Shown one piece after another: positions 8,356 to 16,923 of a stretch of DNA of 64,000 bases; position 1 is the first letter of the stretch, and every line of letters begins with the position of its first letter. The position numbers were made by a program, and so were the translations under genes. The notes beneath the pieces were generated by a model that ran no database searches, had not been told where the DNA came from, and saw nothing but the letters and a program-made list of their open reading frames with translations. The stretch lies in assembly GCA_902801325.1 (NCBI GenBank), contig CADCHQ010000007.1:1-64000 (forward strand), read 5' to 3'. The DNA is from an uncultured Bacteroidales bacterium (lineage in GTDB: Bacteria; Bacteroidota; Bacteroidia; Bacteroidales; Bacteroidaceae).

Positions 8356-9339
8356 CTATTTAATAATTACCGACATTCCAGGACGTAAGCCCTCTAACTT
8401 CTCTATAGGACGAGCCTTAACCTCAAAGGTTTTCAGGTCATAGCGCCCATTGGCTTTGGTTGCTTTCCATACTGCATATGAGCCTTGGTCCTTCATGTAA
8501 TAGACCTTCATCTTGAGGGTTTTGTCGAAGGCTGGAATATAGGTTTCCACTTCATCTCCAATCTTCATGCCGCTAAGCTGGTCCTCACGAATGTTGAACG
8601 AAGCCCACATGTCTTTCATGATAGCGACACTCATAATGGGCGACCCAGTTCCTACGAGCTCACCCACATGAGGATAGATGTCCGTCACCTCACCCTCCAT
8701 CTGGGCAATCTGTACAGTCTCACCGATGTATGAGCTAACCTCTGCTACGACACCACGAGCCTGTTGAACCTTAGCAGCTGCAGCCATCTTCTCTTCACGA
8801 CGAGCACCATTGACAGCCATATTATACTGACTTTCGGCGGCTTTGGCCTGAGCTTGGGCAGCCGTGTACTGGGCATAGGCCTCGTCACGCTTCTGTTCAC
8901 TCAACACGCCTTCATCGAAGAGCTTCTGCACACGCTGATACGATTTCTCGTGTATCTCCAGGGCAGCTTTAGCTTGCTGCCATAACTGATAGGCACCTTG
9001 GATCTGCTCCTGACGCGCACCCTTCTTAGCCATCTCGCTCATGGCAGAGGCAGCTTCCTCTACAGCATTGGCCTGTTCCTTCTTGGCATTCACCTCGGGA
9101 GCATCCAGTATGGCAAGTGTATCACCCACATGCACATAATCGCCTTCCTGCACCCTAATTTCCAGAATACGGCCTGGCACTTTGCTCGACACACGATATT
9201 CGGTCACATCCATCTGACCCTGTATCACCTCAGGCTCGTTACCCAAAGTGAAGAAACCAATGAGAGCAACCGCTCCAACTACTACGGCAAAACATAGGAT
9301 TGCCAGCAGCACATTGGTATGTTGTGATTTCTCGCTCAT
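8356..9339 (-). CDS. HlyD family periplasmic adaptor (ABC exporter)
   Basis: A 327-aa membrane-fusion protein. One N-terminal membrane anchor (residues about 10-32) is followed by a lipoyl half-motif (RVSSKVPGRILEIRVQEGDYVHVGDTLAIL), a long alpha-helical hairpin rich in Ala/Gln/Glu/Lys (about 80-195), the second lipoyl half (QMEGEVTDIYPHVGELVGTGSPIM) and a beta-barrel domain. It would link the permease pair to the TolC-like outer membrane channel. TolC lies 45 nt upstream; the gap contains TTTACGATT-type filler repeats. Confidence 0.93.
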   Translation of the reverse strand: MSEKSQHTNVLLAILCFAVVVGAVALIGFFTLGNEPEVIQGQMDVTEYRVSSKVPGRILEIRVQEGDYVHVGDTLAILDAPEVNAKKEQANAVEEAASAMSEMAKKGARQEQIQGAYQLWQQAKAALEIHEKSYQRVQKLFDEGVLSEQKRDEAYAQYTAAQAQAKAAESQYNMAVNGARREEKMAAAAKVQQARGVVAEVSSYIGETVQIAQMEGEVTDIYPHVGELVGTGSPIMSVAIMKDMWASFNIREDQLSGMKIGDEVETYIPAFDKTLKMKVYYMKDQGSYAVWKATKANGRYDLKTFEVKARPIEKLEGLRPGMSVIIK

Positions 9340-9384
9340 AATATATTTTACGATTTAACGATTTACGATTTACGATTTATTGAA

Positions 9385-10848
9385 TTATCTATCAATTGAC
9401 AAAGTTCCCAAGGTCTTGCGCAAAGTTGTTTCAGCCATCCTGACATCAATCTCAGCATCGATGCGCTGACTCTCGGCCTGTTGCCATGCAGTCTGGGCAG
9501 CCATCACAGTGGTGGCATCTATCACGCCTTCATGGAAGCCAGCATTTGCACAACGAAGGTTCTCTTCTGCACTCTCGATGTCCTTATTGGCACGCTGCAA
9601 TTTCTTATGGGCTTCGGTCACCTTAAACCTGCTTTGTGCCAACTGAAGGTCAATCTTCTCGCGTGCTTCGTCCAAGGTCGTCTTGGCCATAAGGGTAGAA
9701 GTCTTAGCGGCACGAACCTTAAACTTTCCTTCCATCCAGTTCCAGACTGGAACGTGAATCATTACACCCACATTCCAGAAACCGCCTACCTTCTGCTCAA
9801 AGCCGTTAAAGACATTGGGGTTGGAGAAGGTATAACCGGCAACCAAGCCTACGTGAGGCAGATAGGGTGCCAATGCGAGCTTCTCACCCTGACGACTTAC
9901 CTCCACTGCCGATTCCAATAGGCGCAGTTCGGGACGAAGGTTAACATCACCATCCGGTTGTGTCTCTAATGTTGGGACCTGAAGTTCCTTATCTTCATCC
10001 TCCAAGACAAAGTCGGTGTCGAGTGGCAGTCCGCACAACTGACACAGAAGCATACGGGATAGGGACAGGCCATTCTCTACTTCTGTAATCTTCATCTCGG
10101 CTTCATTGACGCGCACATCCACCTTCAGTCCGTCGGCACGTGTAGCGACACCCTCCCCTATCATCTTATGCACATCCTCATCAAGGTGGAAAACCAAGTC
10201 ACGGAAACTCTCGGCCAAACGCTGCTTCTGCCTTAGGGAGACGACTAACCAATAGACCTTGTCGACGTCATAGATAGTCTCTTGCATCTGTTGTTCGATG
10301 CGTATATCGGCAACGGACTCGCCGATATCGGCCATGCGGTTGGCAGCCTTAATGGCACCACCCATATATATAGGTTGACGCAGTTGTATGGTACCAGCCC
10401 ACATGTTACGGGTATCCGTACGGAAGGCATCGACAACGTTCTGTCCTGTCTGGTTAAGAGCTGCAGCTGCAGCAGGCAACACCTGTGCGGGATTCATCCC
10501 TAAGCCCTCGAGTATCTGGGCCAATTGTGCACCGATGCCCGACGCAGCCATACCATTGACTGCGTTCGAACCCAAGTTACTTAGGGCCGACTTCTGGTCA
10601 TCGTTTAGGATGGAGACCTCCTTACTCATGTACGAATATCCTCCTAAGGCATCCACCTTAGGCAAGTAATGTGTCCGCGCAGCCTTCTTGACATCACGGG
10701 CTACGTCCTGACCGAGTCGGGCCAGAGTCAATTGCTTGTTACCCTGCAGAGCCATAGCGCGACAGCTGTCCAAGCTTAGTTTTCGCTGTGCGTGAGCCAT
10801 ATAGGACACACCCACAAGGCATAGTATCATCAACAAATATCTCTTCAT
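9385..10848 (-). CDS. TolC family outer membrane efflux protein (ABC exporter operon)
   Basis: Outer membrane efflux protein of about 487 aa. I place the start at ATG 10848 (MKRYLLMILCLVGVSYMAHAQ) because it gives a clean signal peptide cut after AHA; the longer open frame to 10908 would run through the promoter. Two repeats of the OEP domain with long coiled-coil helices and Ala/Gln-rich segments are visible. It contains an extra segment (about residues 95-150, LSNLGSNAVNGMAASGIG ... QNVVDAF) between the first strands, common in Bacteroidota relatives. First gene of TolC-HlyD-permease-permease. Confidence 0.92.
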   Translation of the reverse strand: MKRYLLMILCLVGVSYMAHAQRKLSLDSCRAMALQGNKQLTLARLGQDVARDVKKAARTHYLPKVDALGGYSYMSKEVSILNDDQKSALSNLGSNAVNGMAASGIGAQLAQILEGLGMNPAQVLPAAAAALNQTGQNVVDAFRTDTRNMWAGTIQLRQPIYMGGAIKAANRMADIGESVADIRIEQQMQETIYDVDKVYWLVVSLRQKQRLAESFRDLVFHLDEDVHKMIGEGVATRADGLKVDVRVNEAEMKITEVENGLSLSRMLLCQLCGLPLDTDFVLEDEDKELQVPTLETQPDGDVNLRPELRLLESAVEVSRQGEKLALAPYLPHVGLVAGYTFSNPNVFNGFEQKVGGFWNVGVMIHVPVWNWMEGKFKVRAAKTSTLMAKTTLDEAREKIDLQLAQSRFKVTEAHKKLQRANKDIESAEENLRCANAGFHEGVIDATTVMAAQTAWQQAESQRIDAEIDVRMAETTLRKTLGTLSIDR

Positions 10849-10873
10849 AGAATATCTTTTCGAAAAAACTTTG

Positions 10874-10881
10874 CAAAGGTA
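10874..10881 (-). promoter_or_regulatory. -7 box of the TolC-HlyD-ABC operon
   Basis: The minus strand has TACCTTTG 26 nt before the TolC start. It lies back-to-back with the plus-strand promoter of the DUF4492-cyd operon, with about 43 bp between the two -7 boxes. Confidence 0.65.
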
Positions 10882-10924
10882 CGCAAAAAATATAAGATTG
10901 TAAAACAAATAATAAAACTTTTAT

Positions 10925-10932
10925 TATCTTTG
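10925..10932 (+). promoter_or_regulatory. -7 box of the DUF4492-cydAB operon
   Basis: TATCTTTG matches TAnnTTTG. An ATTG at 10897-10900 is at a plausible -33 distance. The ATG of the next gene begins only 6 nt after this box, implying a leaderless or nearly leaderless message. Confidence 0.65.
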
Positions 10933-10937
10933 CACCG

Positions 10938-11138
10938 ATGAATGCGCTCAAAAGAATATGGAATTTCTACTACCAAGGCTTCCGCGAGATGACGCTAGGA
11001 CGCACGCTGTGGCTCGTCATCCTCATAAAGCTATTCATCATCTTCTTCATACTCAAGGTGTTCTTCTTCCCCAATTACCTGAAGCAACATGCCAAGGGTA
11101 ACGAGGCCGAGTTCGTAGCGACAGAACTGCAACCATAG
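10938..11138 (+). CDS. DUF4492 small membrane protein, cytochrome bd-associated
   Basis: A 66-aa protein with one hydrophobic helix (LWLVILIKLFIIFFILKVFFF, residues about 24-44) after an aromatic/basic N-terminus (MNALKRIWNFYYQGFREM). DUF4492 genes sit directly upstream of cydA in many Bacteroidota and Epsilonproteobacteria, so it is probably an accessory single-helix subunit or assembly factor of the bd oxidase, similar in concept to CydX though not visibly homologous. The start is supported by family N-termini. The 59-nt gap to cydA is AT-rich filler (TTAAACATTAA-type repeats). Confidence 0.88.
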   Translation: MNALKRIWNFYYQGFREMTLGRTLWLVILIKLFIIFFILKVFFFPNYLKQHAKGNEAEFVATELQP

Positions 11139-11197
11139 AAAAACCTTAAACATTAAACGTTAAACCTTAAACATTAACCAATAACCAATCTAATTCT

Positions 11198-12793
11198 ATG
11201 AATCTACTAAGCATCGACATGACGATGGTGGACTGGGCAAGGGCTCAGTTCGCCTTAACGGCCATTTATCACTGGCTGTTCGTGCCATTGACACTCGGCC
11301 TAGCCGTAGTGATGGGCATCATGGAGACCCTGTACTTCAGGACCGGAAAGCAGTTCTGGAAGGAGACAGCGAAGTATTGGCAGCGCCTCTTTGGCATTAA
11401 CTTTGCCATGGGCGTGGCTACGGGCATCATCCTCGAGTTCGAGTTCGGTACGAACTGGAGCAACTATTCTTACCTCGTCGGTGACGTATTCGGAGCGCCA
11501 CTTGCCATAGAAGGTATCGTGGCATTCTTCATGGAATCAACCTTCGTGGCCGTGATGTTCTTCGGCTGGAACAAGGTCTCTAAGGGTTTTCACTTAGCAT
11601 CTACGTGGCTCACGGGCCTGGGCGCAACCATCTCTGCCTGGTGGATTCTGGTCGCAAACTCGTGGATGCAGCATCCCGTGGGTCAGGAGTTCAACCCCGA
11701 GACCGTAAGGAATGAGATGACAAGTTTCCTGGATGTAGCCCTCTCGCCCGTAGCGGTGGACAAGTTTGTCCATACCGTTCTATCGGCATGGGTATTGGGG
11801 GCCGTCTTCGTGGTCGGCGTGTCAAGTTGGTATCTCCTAAAGCATCGCCACATAGAGTTTGCCACCAAGAGCCTGAAGATTGGTGCCATTTTCGGCCTCA
11901 TCTCCTCGGCTTTGATCATGCTATCCGGGCACCATTCGGCCTATACGGTAGCGCAAACGCAACCCATGAAACTGGCTGCGATGGAGGCTCTCTATAAGGG
12001 CGGCACCGACCAGCCCCTAACCATCATTGCGGGCATCAATCCATTCTCGCAGCCCGACTTCGAGACTACCGATGAACCTCCTCTTAAGCTTGCAGTGCCT
12101 TACGCCCTATCGTTCCTGGCCACAAACGACGTGCATGGCTACGTGCCAGGCATACGTGACATACTGGATGGCTATACCAAGGAAGACGGAACGCGCGAAC
12201 TCTCGCTCGACGAGAAGATAGAGCGTGGCCAGTGTGCCATAACGGCTTTGCAGGAATACCGTAAGGCGAAGAAGGATGGAGCCCCAGAGGATTTCCTCAC
12301 TACGCTAAGCACAGAGATCAAGGAGAATATGCCCTATTTCGGCTATGGTTATGTCAAGGACCGCAGTCAGGTTGTACCTTACATCCCCGTATGCTTCTAT
12401 GCCTTCCGCGTGATGGTCGGGGGCGGATGCCTGTTTATCCTCCTCTTTCTTCTTTCTCTCTTCTTCCTTTATAAGAAGGACATTACGAAAGCACGCTGGT
12501 TATTGTGGGTAGCCCTCCTATGCATTCCTGTGGCCTACATCGTCAGCGAAGCAGGATGGCTGGTGGCAGAGTTCGGTCGTCAGCCGTGGACCATCCAGGA
12601 CATGCTGCCCACATGGGTAGGCGTCAGCGACCTGGGTTCGGGAGCTGTGATGACCACGTTCTTCCTCTTCCTCGTCCTCTTCACTACCCTCTTGGCAGTC
12701 GAGATTAGTATCATGTTAAAGCAAATCAAGCGAGGACCGGAGACATCTCCCTCCGCCTTCACCCAAAGGGAGGGAACCGCTACGCCCGCATGA
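11198..12793 (+). CDS. cydA: Cytochrome bd ubiquinol/menaquinol oxidase subunit I
   Basis: CydA carries the three hemes of the bd oxidase, which oxidises menaquinol and reduces O2 to water with high affinity. The 531-aa protein has the heme-ligand region AIYHWLFVPLTLGLAVVMG, the long periplasmic Q-loop region, and the signature GWLVAEFGRQPW near residue 455. Nine membrane segments are expected. The C-terminal tail (ETSPSAFTQREGTATPA) is encoded by a sequence resembling the dispersed GC-rich palindrome and is probably not part of the conserved fold. In Bacteroidales this enzyme allows nanaerobic respiration. Confidence 0.97.
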   Translation: MNLLSIDMTMVDWARAQFALTAIYHWLFVPLTLGLAVVMGIMETLYFRTGKQFWKETAKYWQRLFGINFAMGVATGIILEFEFGTNWSNYSYLVGDVFGAPLAIEGIVAFFMESTFVAVMFFGWNKVSKGFHLASTWLTGLGATISAWWILVANSWMQHPVGQEFNPETVRNEMTSFLDVALSPVAVDKFVHTVLSAWVLGAVFVVGVSSWYLLKHRHIEFATKSLKIGAIFGLISSALIMLSGHHSAYTVAQTQPMKLAAMEALYKGGTDQPLTIIAGINPFSQPDFETTDEPPLKLAVPYALSFLATNDVHGYVPGIRDILDGYTKEDGTRELSLDEKIERGQCAITALQEYRKAKKDGAPEDFLTTLSTEIKENMPYFGYGYVKDRSQVVPYIPVCFYAFRVMVGGGCLFILLFLLSLFFLYKKDITKARWLLWVALLCIPVAYIVSEAGWLVAEFGRQPWTIQDMLPTWVGVSDLGSGAVMTTFFLFLVLFTTLLAVEISIMLKQIKRGPETSPSAFTQREGTATPA

Positions 12794-12844
12794 CCATAAC
12801 CATTTCGAGAGAACATTATTATCATTTAATAACAAAGATGTTCA

Positions 12845-12897
12845 CCCCCAGACTAAAGGACATCACCCCTCTCTTGGAGGGGTTAGGGGGAGGTTAA
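12845..12897. repeat. GC-rich palindromic element between cydA and cydB
   Basis: The cydA-cydB gap (106 nt) holds a copy of the dispersed element: CACCCCTCTCTTGGAGGGG followed by TTAGGGGGAGG, ending two bases before the cydB ATG. Confidence 0.75.
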
Positions 12898-12899
12898 CT

Positions 12900-14042
12900 A
12901 TGAGTTATATCTTTCTTCAACATTATTGGTGCTTTGTCGTGGCACTGCTTGCGGCATTGCTGGTCTTCCTCATGTTTGTTCAGGGTGCCAACTCCCTAAT
13001 CTTCACGCTTGGCCGCACGGCCGATGAGCGTCGACTCCTTATAAACGCCACGGGACGCAAGTGGGAATTTACGTTCACCACGCTCGTAACCTTCGGTGGT
13101 GCGTTCTTCGCCTCTTATCCCCTCTTCTACTCTACCAGTTTCGGCGGAGCCTATTGGCTTTGGATGATTATCCTCTTCTCCTTCGTCCTGCAAGCCGTAA
13201 GCTATGAGTTCCAACACAAGTTAGGCAACCTGCTCGGGGCTAAGACGTTCCAGTGCCTATTGGTACTGAACGGCATACTGGGTCCCCTGCTCCTTGGTGG
13301 TGCCGTGGCTACCTTCTTCACGGGTTCGAACTTTATCGTTGAGCGCGAAAACATTATGGGTTCGGGCGTCATCAGCCGATGGGCTAACGCCTCACATGGG
13401 CTCGATGCCCTATTGAATCCATGGAACATCATCCTCGGTCTGGCAATCTTTTTCCTGGCAAGGATATTGGGATGCCTATACATCCATAAGCAGGTTGATG
13501 AATCGTTGCTCGACAATCACGACCGCATCATCCAGCCCCTGTGGCGCAGCACTTGGCTCTTCCTAGGTCTCTTCCTTGCTTTCCTGGGCCATGTCCTTAT
13601 GGGCGAAGGCTATGCCGTCAACTCAGAGACGGGGGTGGTATTCATGGCACGCTTCAAGTACCTACATAATCTCCTTGAGATGTGGCCGCTATTGGTTATG
13701 CTCATCATCGGCGTAGTGTTTGTGGTGTTTGGCATAGGCTACTCAATATGGGAGAAGCATTGGAAACGGGGCTTTTGGGTAGTAGGCTTCGGCACGGTGG
13801 TTACGGTCACCGTCCTGCTATTGCTCACAGCATGGCACAACACGGCCTATTATCCTTCGACGGCCGACTTGCAGTCGTCGCTCACGATGGCTAACTCCTG
13901 CAGCAGCGAGTTCACCCTGCGTACGATGTTCTGGGTCAGCCTCCTCATCCCCTTCGTCCTGGCCTACATCGTTTATGCTTGGAACGCCATCGACAAGAAG
14001 GAGATAACGATGGACGAAATAAATCACGACCACGCTTATTAA
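12900..14042 (+). CDS. cydB: Cytochrome bd oxidase subunit II
   Basis: A 380-aa membrane protein with eight or nine helices; it starts MSYIFLQHYWCFVVALLAALLVFLMFVQGANSL, a recognisable CydB N-terminus, and contains the repeated pattern of CydB (YEFQHKLGN, NASHGLDALLNPWNIILGLAIFFLARILG). It partners CydA. A strong terminator follows 30 nt downstream, closing the operon. Confidence 0.96.
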   Translation: MSYIFLQHYWCFVVALLAALLVFLMFVQGANSLIFTLGRTADERRLLINATGRKWEFTFTTLVTFGGAFFASYPLFYSTSFGGAYWLWMIILFSFVLQAVSYEFQHKLGNLLGAKTFQCLLVLNGILGPLLLGGAVATFFTGSNFIVERENIMGSGVISRWANASHGLDALLNPWNIILGLAIFFLARILGCLYIHKQVDESLLDNHDRIIQPLWRSTWLFLGLFLAFLGHVLMGEGYAVNSETGVVFMARFKYLHNLLEMWPLLVMLIIGVVFVVFGIGYSIWEKHWKRGFWVVGFGTVVTVTVLLLLTAWHNTAYYPSTADLQSSLTMANSCSSEFTLRTMFWVSLLIPFVLAYIVYAWNAIDKKEITMDEINHDHAY

Positions 14043-14073
14043 ATATATAGAGGTAAACGTCGAAAACAATATG

Positions 14074-14105
14074 GGGGCAGGCTATAAAAGTCTGCTCCTT
14101 TTTTT
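14074..14105 (+). terminator. Terminator of the cyd operon
   Basis: A 10-bp stem (GGGGCAGGCT with AGTCTGCTCC, G-U pairs included) with a 5-nt loop is followed by seven T residues. Confidence 0.85.
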
Positions 14106-14159
14106 GTCATTTCTATAGGGATGATATGGGCAAAATTACGAATTTATCCAAGGAAAGTA

Positions 14160-14191
14160 CTTGCATATGTCCGTTTTTTTCCTTACCTTTG
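14160..14191 (+). promoter_or_regulatory. Promoter of the TolC-HlyD-MFS efflux operon
   Basis: CTTG (14160-14163), 20 bp, then TACCTTTG (14184-14191). The transcript would start near 14196, giving a 170-nt leader before the TolC ATG at 14368. That leader holds a small reading frame and a hairpin. Confidence 0.7.
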
Positions 14192-14209
14192 CACCACAAA
14201 AATAAGGAC

Positions 14210-14296
14210 ATGAGACTACGATATTATAATCTGGAGATACATCAGATTAACCCCATTCATAACTTTCATAAATGGGGACGTAGCTGTCAACATTGA
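14210..14296 (+). CDS. Candidate 28-aa leader peptide upstream of efflux operon
   Basis: ATG at 14210 opens a 28-codon frame (MRLRYYNLEIHQINPIHNFH then KWGRSCQH and TGA) 19 nt after the -7 box. Inside it, CCCCATT (14251-14257) pairs with AATGGGG (14271-14277), a 7-bp stem with 13-nt loop. The 325-nt stretch between cydB and the TolC gene otherwise holds only the cyd terminator and the promoter. Whether the frame is translated is unknown; a role as an attenuator-type leader for an inducible exporter is speculation. Confidence 0.35.
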   Translation: MRLRYYNLEIHQINPIHNFHKWGRSCQH

Positions 14297-14367
14297 ATCG
14301 TTTTTTCCTTATCGTTATAAGGGAAAGACGTCATTCACTACACTTTAATTACCTAAATTCTTATTAT

Positions 14368-15693
14368 ATGAGCAAGAAATCCCTGCTCATGGCTGCTATG
14401 ATAGCCGTGGGCGCAATGGGGAGGATGTGGGCTCAAGGCCAGACGCTGGCGATGTCACTGGAACAACTGTATAAGACAGCCGACGAGCACAACACCTCCA
14501 TCAAGAGTTATGAATCGGCCCTTCGCGAGGCAGAGGCCGGTGTAAGGGCAGCCAAGGCCGAACGGTTGCCCGACATAGATGCCTCGGCTTCGTTCTCGTA
14601 CTTAGGCGGAGGGCGCATCACGGACCGTAACTTTACGAACGGATTCGGCGTGCACATACCGCACTATGGCAATAACTTTGCCCTGCAAGCCTCTATGCCC
14701 ATCTACACGGGAGGAGCTATCGAGAGCGGTATCAACCTTAGTCGCCTAGCCGAAGACATGGCTAAGGCCAACGCCTCAGACAACCGGCAACGCGTGAGGA
14801 TGTTGCTAACGGGACACTACCTGCAGTTACATAATCTGAGGAACCAAGAACGGGTCTTTGACGAGAACATTCGCCTGACAGAGACACTCATCGACCATAC
14901 CCGGAAACGGCAAGCCGAGGGCGTAGTCCTGCGCAACGACCTAACGCGATACGAGTTACAACTGGAGCAACTGCGGCTCGGGCGCACACAGGTGACGAAC
15001 CAAGCCCATATCGTCAACCACCAGTTGCTTACGGCCTTGGGCATCGAAGGAGATATTGACATCCTGCCCACCGAATCGTTCTATGCGCCGGAAGCCTCAG
15101 GACTTGCGGAGGCAACGGAAGCAACATGGCAGCAGCAAGCCACGGACAATGCGCCGGCACTGCAACGGTCACAACTGGGCATAGCTATTAGCGAAGAGCG
15201 CGTGAAGCTGGAGAAGAGTGCGCGCCGTCCCTCGGTAGCTCTCGTCGCAGAGGAGCATCTCGACGGCCCCATCACCATAGAGATACCCAACCTAAATAAG
15301 AACCTTAACTACTTCTTCGTTGGCGTGGGTGTGAAGTATAGGTTCGGCTCACTCTATAAGAATAATCATAAGGTTCGCCAGGCCAAGCTTGCGACGGAGA
15401 CAGCCCGACAACTGCACCAGTCGGCCATCGAGGAGGTAGAGAATGCCGTGCAAGCTGCCTACACCGAACTGCAAACGTCGCAGACGGAACTGGAGACAAG
15501 CCGTAAGCGTGTGGAGCTGTCGGAGCAGAACTACAGCGTCATCAATAACCGATATCAGAACGGTCTGGCACTGGTTACGGACATGATAGATGCAGCCAAT
15601 CAGCGGTTAGATGCACAGCTTTCGCTCGTCAACAGCCGCATCAACGTGCTGTATAATTACTATCGACTGAGGTTCATCGCAGGAACGCTTTAG
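14368..15693 (+). CDS. TolC family outer membrane protein (MFS efflux operon)
   Basis: An outer membrane channel of about 441 aa. The start at ATG 14368 (MSKKSLLMAAMIAVGAMGRMWAQ) gives a signal peptide cut after WAQ; the open frame upstream to 14293 is AT-rich leader. Two OEP repeats are visible: LYKTADEHNTSIKSYESALREAEAGVRAAKAERLPDID and, later, AIEEVENAVQAAYTELQTSQTELETSRKRVELSEQNYSVINNRYQNG. It is the first gene of a TolC-HlyD-MFS operon (EmrAB/TolC type). The paralogue at 9385-10848 belongs to an ABC-type system. Confidence 0.92.
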   Translation: MSKKSLLMAAMIAVGAMGRMWAQGQTLAMSLEQLYKTADEHNTSIKSYESALREAEAGVRAAKAERLPDIDASASFSYLGGGRITDRNFTNGFGVHIPHYGNNFALQASMPIYTGGAIESGINLSRLAEDMAKANASDNRQRVRMLLTGHYLQLHNLRNQERVFDENIRLTETLIDHTRKRQAEGVVLRNDLTRYELQLEQLRLGRTQVTNQAHIVNHQLLTALGIEGDIDILPTESFYAPEASGLAEATEATWQQQATDNAPALQRSQLGIAISEERVKLEKSARRPSVALVAEEHLDGPITIEIPNLNKNLNYFFVGVGVKYRFGSLYKNNHKVRQAKLATETARQLHQSAIEEVENAVQAAYTELQTSQTELETSRKRVELSEQNYSVINNRYQNGLALVTDMIDAANQRLDAQLSLVNSRINVLYNYYRLRFIAGTL

Positions 15694-15797
15694 AATTGAA
15701 GGGTGAAGGATGAAGAATGAAAAATTAAGAGATAAGAATGAAGAATTAGCGCGATGCGCAATTAAGTATTAAGAGATAAGAGTTAAGAATTATTATT
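15694..15797. repeat. AT-rich filler repeats between TolC and HlyD genes
   Basis: The gap is filled by imperfect copies of GAAGGATGAAG, GAATTAAG and AAGAGATAAGA-type units, with no gene or terminator. Similar text recurs at 22030-22070 and 28892-28932. Confidence 0.6.
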
Positions 15798-16832
15798 ATG
15801 GAAAAGCATAGACTAACGAGTATCATCTACAACTGTGTAATCATCGGGTTCCTTGTCATTGGAGCCACCATCGTATTCCTACAATTTGCACACCTCGGCG
15901 ACGTGGAGTTCACGGACAATGCCCGGGTACGTCAGCACATAACACCACAGAACACACGCGTGCAGGGCTTCATCCGTGAGGTCCGTTTCCAGGAGTTTCA
16001 GCCCGTAAGGAAGGGGGATACGCTGGCCATCATCGAGACGGCTGAGTTCCGTCTGCGCCTGGCTCAGGCCGAAGCCGACCTGGCCCGTGCGGAGCAAGGC
16101 AGTAAGGCCACGGGCAGCAGCATCCATACCACAGAAGGCAACATTCAGGTAACTGAGGCGGGAATAGAGGAGGCTCGCGCCCAGATGGACAATGCCCTGC
16201 GCGAGGAACAGCGCTTTGCCTCGCTGCTGAAGGAGGATGCCGTGACGCAGCAACAATACGACAACGTACACACCGCCTACCTATCGGCAAAGGCCCGATA
16301 CGAGCAGGTTCAGCGTTCACGTGCTGCACAACACCTGGTGAAGACCGAGCAGGGTCACCACCTGTCGGCCGCGAATGCAGCCCTCGAAGTTGCGCGCGCT
16401 GCCGTCGATTTGGCCCGGCTCAACCTGTCGTACTGCTATATCATTGCCACCTGCGACGGCACGTTGGGCACGAAGGACATTCAGGAAGGTCAGCTCGTAC
16501 AGCCCGGACAAACGCTCGTGAACATCGTATCGGATGACGAGAAATGGGTAGAGGCTAACTACAAAGAGAGCCAGCTTCCACACATCAAAGTCGGTAGCAA
16601 GGTACGCATCAAGGCCGATGCCGTGCCCGACGAAGAATACGAAGGCAGGGTGGAACGCATATCGGAGGCCACGGGGTCGGCTTTCTCGCTATTGCCCATC
16701 GACAATGCTACGGGTAACTTCGTAAAGGTAGAGCAACGCATCACCGTGCGCATATCCCTCGAGGGCAATGCTCCCGAACGTCTGGCGAAGCTTCATGCGG
16801 GATACAACGTAGAGTGCGAGACCTTATATTGA
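15798..16832 (+). CDS. HlyD/EmrA family periplasmic adaptor (MFS efflux)
   Basis: A 344-aa membrane-fusion protein with one N-terminal helix (CVIIGFLVIGATIVFLQF), the EmrA-type motif DNARVRQHITPQNTRVQGFIREVRFQEFQPVRKGDTLAII, a long helical hairpin (about 80-200) and the second lipoyl half (LSYCYIIATCDGTLGTKDIQEGQLVQPGQTLVNIV). The DNARV segment is typical of adaptors that pair with 14-helix MFS pumps, which agrees with the next gene. Confidence 0.93.
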   Translation: MEKHRLTSIIYNCVIIGFLVIGATIVFLQFAHLGDVEFTDNARVRQHITPQNTRVQGFIREVRFQEFQPVRKGDTLAIIETAEFRLRLAQAEADLARAEQGSKATGSSIHTTEGNIQVTEAGIEEARAQMDNALREEQRFASLLKEDAVTQQQYDNVHTAYLSAKARYEQVQRSRAAQHLVKTEQGHHLSAANAALEVARAAVDLARLNLSYCYIIATCDGTLGTKDIQEGQLVQPGQTLVNIVSDDEKWVEANYKESQLPHIKVGSKVRIKADAVPDEEYEGRVERISEATGSAFSLLPIDNATGNFVKVEQRITVRISLEGNAPERLAKLHAGYNVECETLY

Positions 16833-16923
16833 TACATATTGCATGATGAAAGCGCATCCCGCTATGCTTTATGCACCAAGGTACTATGAATTATGCATTA
16901 TGATTATGAATTAACCTAAGGAT

